From NCBI GenBank assembly GCA_964548905.1, contig CAZJTL010000059.1, positions 1 through 24,640 on the forward strand: 24,640 nt of DNA, given 5' to 3'. The notes beneath the pieces were generated by a model, which was not told the origin of the DNA, ran no database searches, and saw nothing but the letters and a program-made list of their open reading frames with translations. This DNA comes from CAZJTL01 sp964548905 (GTDB lineage Bacteria > Cyanobacteriota > Cyanobacteriia > Cyanobacteriales > Xenococcaceae). Below are positions 22,497-24,640 of this stretch, one piece after another (the stretch's first letter is position 1; the number at the start of each line of letters is the position of its first letter). The position numbers and the translations under genes were made by a program.

Positions 22497-22871
22497 TTAA
22501 ACCCATTTACCAACAACAACCCTAACAGTGCCATCTTCTAAAATTTCTTCTGTTTCTAGATTAAAACCTTGTTCTCGGACAGATTGCAGCAGCATTTTAT
22601 GGGCATATTTTTGATTGATATTATTGATAAATTCTGCTTGGTTAATTTTTGCTCCCCACCAATCAGCAACTACTTCATAGGTTTCACCCCTAAAACGAAA
22701 GCCTAAATCGTAACCGTTAGTTTGACGAATTACATATTCAGCACGGGTAGTATTACCTTGATAGCCGCGTACTTCAGTGTTGCAATCTATCTGATAGCCA
22801 CATTCTTGCAATACTTGATGTAATATTTCTCCGTTTTTAATCTGAATCTTAATAGTTGTGAAATGAGACAT
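22497..22871 (-). CDS. ycf35: Ycf35 / DUF1257 protein
   Basis: 124 residues. It begins MSHFTTIKIQIKNGEILHQV and contains the family blocks YDLGFRFRGETYEVVADWWG and KINQAEFINNINQKYAH, ending GTVRVVVGKWV. The family is found in cyanobacteria and red-lineage plastids and has no defined activity; a role with AAA ATPase partners has been suggested from its occurrence, which this window does not test. No such ATPase is adjacent. It is divergent from the potassium channel gene, with 109 bp between the starts. Confidence 0.88.
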   Translation of the reverse strand: MSHFTTIKIQIKNGEILHQVLQECGYQIDCNTEVRGYQGNTTRAEYVIRQTNGYDLGFRFRGETYEVVADWWGAKINQAEFINNINQKYAHKMLLQSVREQGFNLETEEILEDGTVRVVVGKWV

Positions 22872-22980
22872 AAAATTTTAGGGAATCGGCGCTCGATCCA
22901 TCGGTGATAACACGATTTTCGAGGTTTAGCAATAATTCAGATAAACTAAATAACAGTTAAGTCTGCTCTGCGATAAGAAT

Positions 22981-23895
22981 ATGAATCTCAGACTGAAAAA
23001 AATTCTCACCAACAAAGTTTATCGTCCCAAACACTACGCCAAGATTACCAATCGCAACGGCAAATTAGAAGTTGAAGGATTGGGTGCTTGGCATTCCTAC
23101 TGGCGCGATCCCTATCATTTAATGTTGACTGTTCCCTGGATCGGTTTTGCCGCAATTGTTTCAGTAGGCTATATCCTCGTCAACGTTATTTTTGCTTTGT
23201 TGTATCTTGCTGGTGGCGATTGTTTGGAAGGAGCAAAACCTGGTTCTTTTCCTGACGCTTTTTTCTTTAGCGTACAAACTTTAGCCTCGATCGGTTATGG
23301 GGTAATTTCGCCAAAAACTCTTTATGCCAATATTATTGTCACTCTAGAAGCGATCGCCAGTTTATTAGCGATCGCTGTTGTAACTGGTTTAGCTTTCGCT
23401 CGTTTTTCTAAACCTACAGCCCGTGTCATTTTTAGTGATGTTGCTGTGATTACTCCTCATAATGGAGTTCCTACTTTGACATTTCGCGCAGCCAACAAAC
23501 GTAGCAACTTCATTTTGGAAGCACGAGTAATAGTTGATTTTTTGATCGATGAGGTGACTAAAGAAGGAGAATTCTTTCGTCGTTTCTACGAATTAAAACT
23601 TTTGCGTCAGCGTACTTCCAGTTTTAATCTCGCTTGGACGATTATGCATCTGATCGACGAAAGTAGTCCTCTCTATCAAATGACTCCAGAAATGCTAATT
23701 AATGGTCGTGCTTTAATTGTTGTTTCACTAGTGGGAACAGATGAAACGGTCGCTTACACAATTAATGCTCGTCACAATTATTCAGCACAAGAAATTCTCT
23801 GGAATTATCGATTTGCCAATATGATAACTACTAAACCTAATGGTGACGGCTGCTTAGATTACAGACAGTTTCATAGTGTAGAACCGATTGATTAA
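22981..23895 (+). CDS. KirBac-type inward-rectifier potassium channel
   Basis: 304 residues, family length. The layout is an N-terminal slide helix with WRDPYHLMLTVPW (41-53), outer helix about 51-76, a pore helix with selectivity filter TLASIGYGVI (GYG at 105-107), inner helix about 114-142, and a C-terminal immunoglobulin-like cytoplasmic domain with FRAANKRSNFILEARV and YELKLLRQR. Cyanobacteria carry several such channels; they conduct K+ and are gated by ligand, lipid or pH. The inner helix ends in TGLAFARFSKPTARVIFS, a conserved hinge to the cytoplasmic domain. No ribosome-binding site is obvious, but the ATG gives the family's normal N-terminal length. Confidence 0.92.
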   Translation: MNLRLKKILTNKVYRPKHYAKITNRNGKLEVEGLGAWHSYWRDPYHLMLTVPWIGFAAIVSVGYILVNVIFALLYLAGGDCLEGAKPGSFPDAFFFSVQTLASIGYGVISPKTLYANIIVTLEAIASLLAIAVVTGLAFARFSKPTARVIFSDVAVITPHNGVPTLTFRAANKRSNFILEARVIVDFLIDEVTKEGEFFRRFYELKLLRQRTSSFNLAWTIMHLIDESSPLYQMTPEMLINGRALIVVSLVGTDETVAYTINARHNYSAQEILWNYRFANMITTKPNGDGCLDYRQFHSVEPID

Positions 23896-23899
23896 AAAA

Positions 23900-24075
23900 T
23901 GGTTCATGGTTCATTGAAGAAAGAAGGCAGAAGTACGAAGGCAGAAGGCTTCTTTAAGTATTAAGTCATAAGTCATAAGTCATAAGTTTTTTTACTTGCT
24001 ACTTGCTACTTGCTACTTGCTACTTGCTATTTCCTACTTTCCCCTAATCCCTAATCCCTAATCCCTAATCCCTTT
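23900..24075. repeat. Long mosaic of heptamer repeats downstream of the channel gene
   Basis: Successive short repeats: GGTTCAT (from 23900), GAAGGCA (from 23927), AAGTCAT (from 23963), TTGCTAC (from 23995) and CCCTAAT (from 24041). Several are reverse complements of words in the 10738-10991 mosaic (AGTAGCA with TTGCTAC, ATGAACC with GGTTCAT). It separates convergent genes and carries no frame. No terminator hairpin is evident. Confidence 0.8.
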
Positions 24076-24467
24076 CACATTCTCAACTCAAGTTGTCTCG
24101 ATTCGTCTTTCAATAAATCCATTAAAGTTAAATTGCCACTAGCTTCAGCAGCTTTAATTCTGCGTTCTAGATTCTGTCTCATGTTTTCTAGATGAATGTT
24201 GGCTGCTTCTGAGTTAATAACTTTTCGTCTTTGAGGACTATTTAAGTATGATGCGATCGCATATTCGCCCGTATCGCAGCTTCCTTTTTGTTCATCATAG
24301 GCAATGCCACGATATTTTTTGGCTAATTTTGGCTGTAGGGTAGGAATATGCCTAGGATAGTGATATTTCCACTGATTACCTCTATATTTACCACCAACTT
24401 CGCCCTCATTCATTTCTATTTCTTCTGACTGGCGATCGTATGTCACCCCACGATATGTTAATTTCAT
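24075..24467 (-). CDS. DUF4278 protein
   Basis: 130 residues. It begins MKLTYRGVTYDRQSEEIEMN, and EGEVGGKYRGNQWKYHYPRH follows. The LTYRGVTYD and GGKYRG blocks are characteristic of DUF4278, a cyanobacterial family; a second copy, KKYRGIAYDEQKGSC, follows at about residue 50. The C-terminal half is a helical region (NLERRIKAAEASGNLTLMDL). No signal peptide or membrane segment. The function is unknown. GGAGGG upstream supports the start. It is convergent with the channel gene, across the repeat mosaic. Confidence 0.8.
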   Translation of the reverse strand: MKLTYRGVTYDRQSEEIEMNEGEVGGKYRGNQWKYHYPRHIPTLQPKLAKKYRGIAYDEQKGSCDTGEYAIASYLNSPQRRKVINSEAANIHLENMRQNLERRIKAAEASGNLTLMDLLKDESRQLELRM

Positions 24468-24640
24468 TTTTCCCTCCGAAATCGTTCTTTATTTGCGATC
24501 GACGTAAATTATAGACAAACTAATTGTAACTCGATCTAAATAAGCAAAGAAAATTCTGTATTTATTTTTACAATTTATTATATTTTTTTAAATATTTTGA
24601 GACAACGATGAATATGTTCAACAACTATTCTTTCTTTAGC
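24468..24640. other. Upstream region of the DUF4278 gene, to the window edge
   Basis: AT-rich, with a run of A/T near 24560-24600. It should hold the promoter of the minus-strand gene. Nothing else is seen. Confidence 0.3.

Overview
The window is from a cyanobacterial chromosome. The octamer GCGATCGC (HIP1) and its core CGATCG recur throughout. The gene set is also cyanobacterial: a homogentisate phytyltransferase, a Ycf35/DUF1257 protein and DUF4278, DUF3598 and DUF1361 proteins. Low-complexity heptamer tracts typical of cyanobacterial intergenic DNA interrupt it in at least eight places. The genus cannot be fixed from sequence alone.

Region by region. 1-2,040 is an accessory island of short secreted-peptide precursors on the minus strand, each with a double-glycine leader. 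Two have the same promoter, leader and N-terminus duplicated about 1.95 kb apart. A third has a Ser/Tyr/Gln/Asn-rich repetitive core. A ferredoxin fragment and a small hypothetical gene lie between them. The processing and export genes, if any, must lie left of the window. 2,400-8,460 holds a small membrane ORF, the tocopherol gene hpt, a histidine kinase with an eroded ATP-binding half, a remnant of hisC abutting a metallophosphoesterase, a DUF1361 membrane protein and two small hypotheticals. 8,640-14,510 is mainly signalling and translation: a divergent OmpR-type regulator and CHASE3 sensor kinase pair, then rsmB with a TerB-like gene behind it, and a third sensor kinase on the opposite strand.

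15,080-16,930 carries three co-directional genes: a DUF3598-like protein, a RidA-like protein lacking the usual catalytic Arg, and an HpcH/HpaI aldolase. The aldolase is visibly richer in GC than its neighbours. Next is a 230-bp element with perfect 16-bp terminal inverted repeats and an uninitiated reading frame that ends inside one repeat, probably a decayed insertion sequence. 17,240-21,780 is a minus-strand surface-polysaccharide cluster: a GT4 glycosyltransferase, an undecaprenyl-phosphate sugar transferase, gmd and fcl. Together these would supply GDP-L-fucose and start and extend a lipid-linked glycan. The right end has a small secreted protein, ycf35, a KirBac-type potassium channel and a DUF4278 protein.

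For a second look, the main items are the duplicated leader cassette with divergent peptide cores, the hairpins embedded in heptamer repeats, the repeat tracts that have grown into coding ends and up to a start codon, the hisC and ferredoxin remnants, the decayed mobile element, and the degenerate kinase and RidA proteins. I saw no CRISPR array, rRNA or tRNA.
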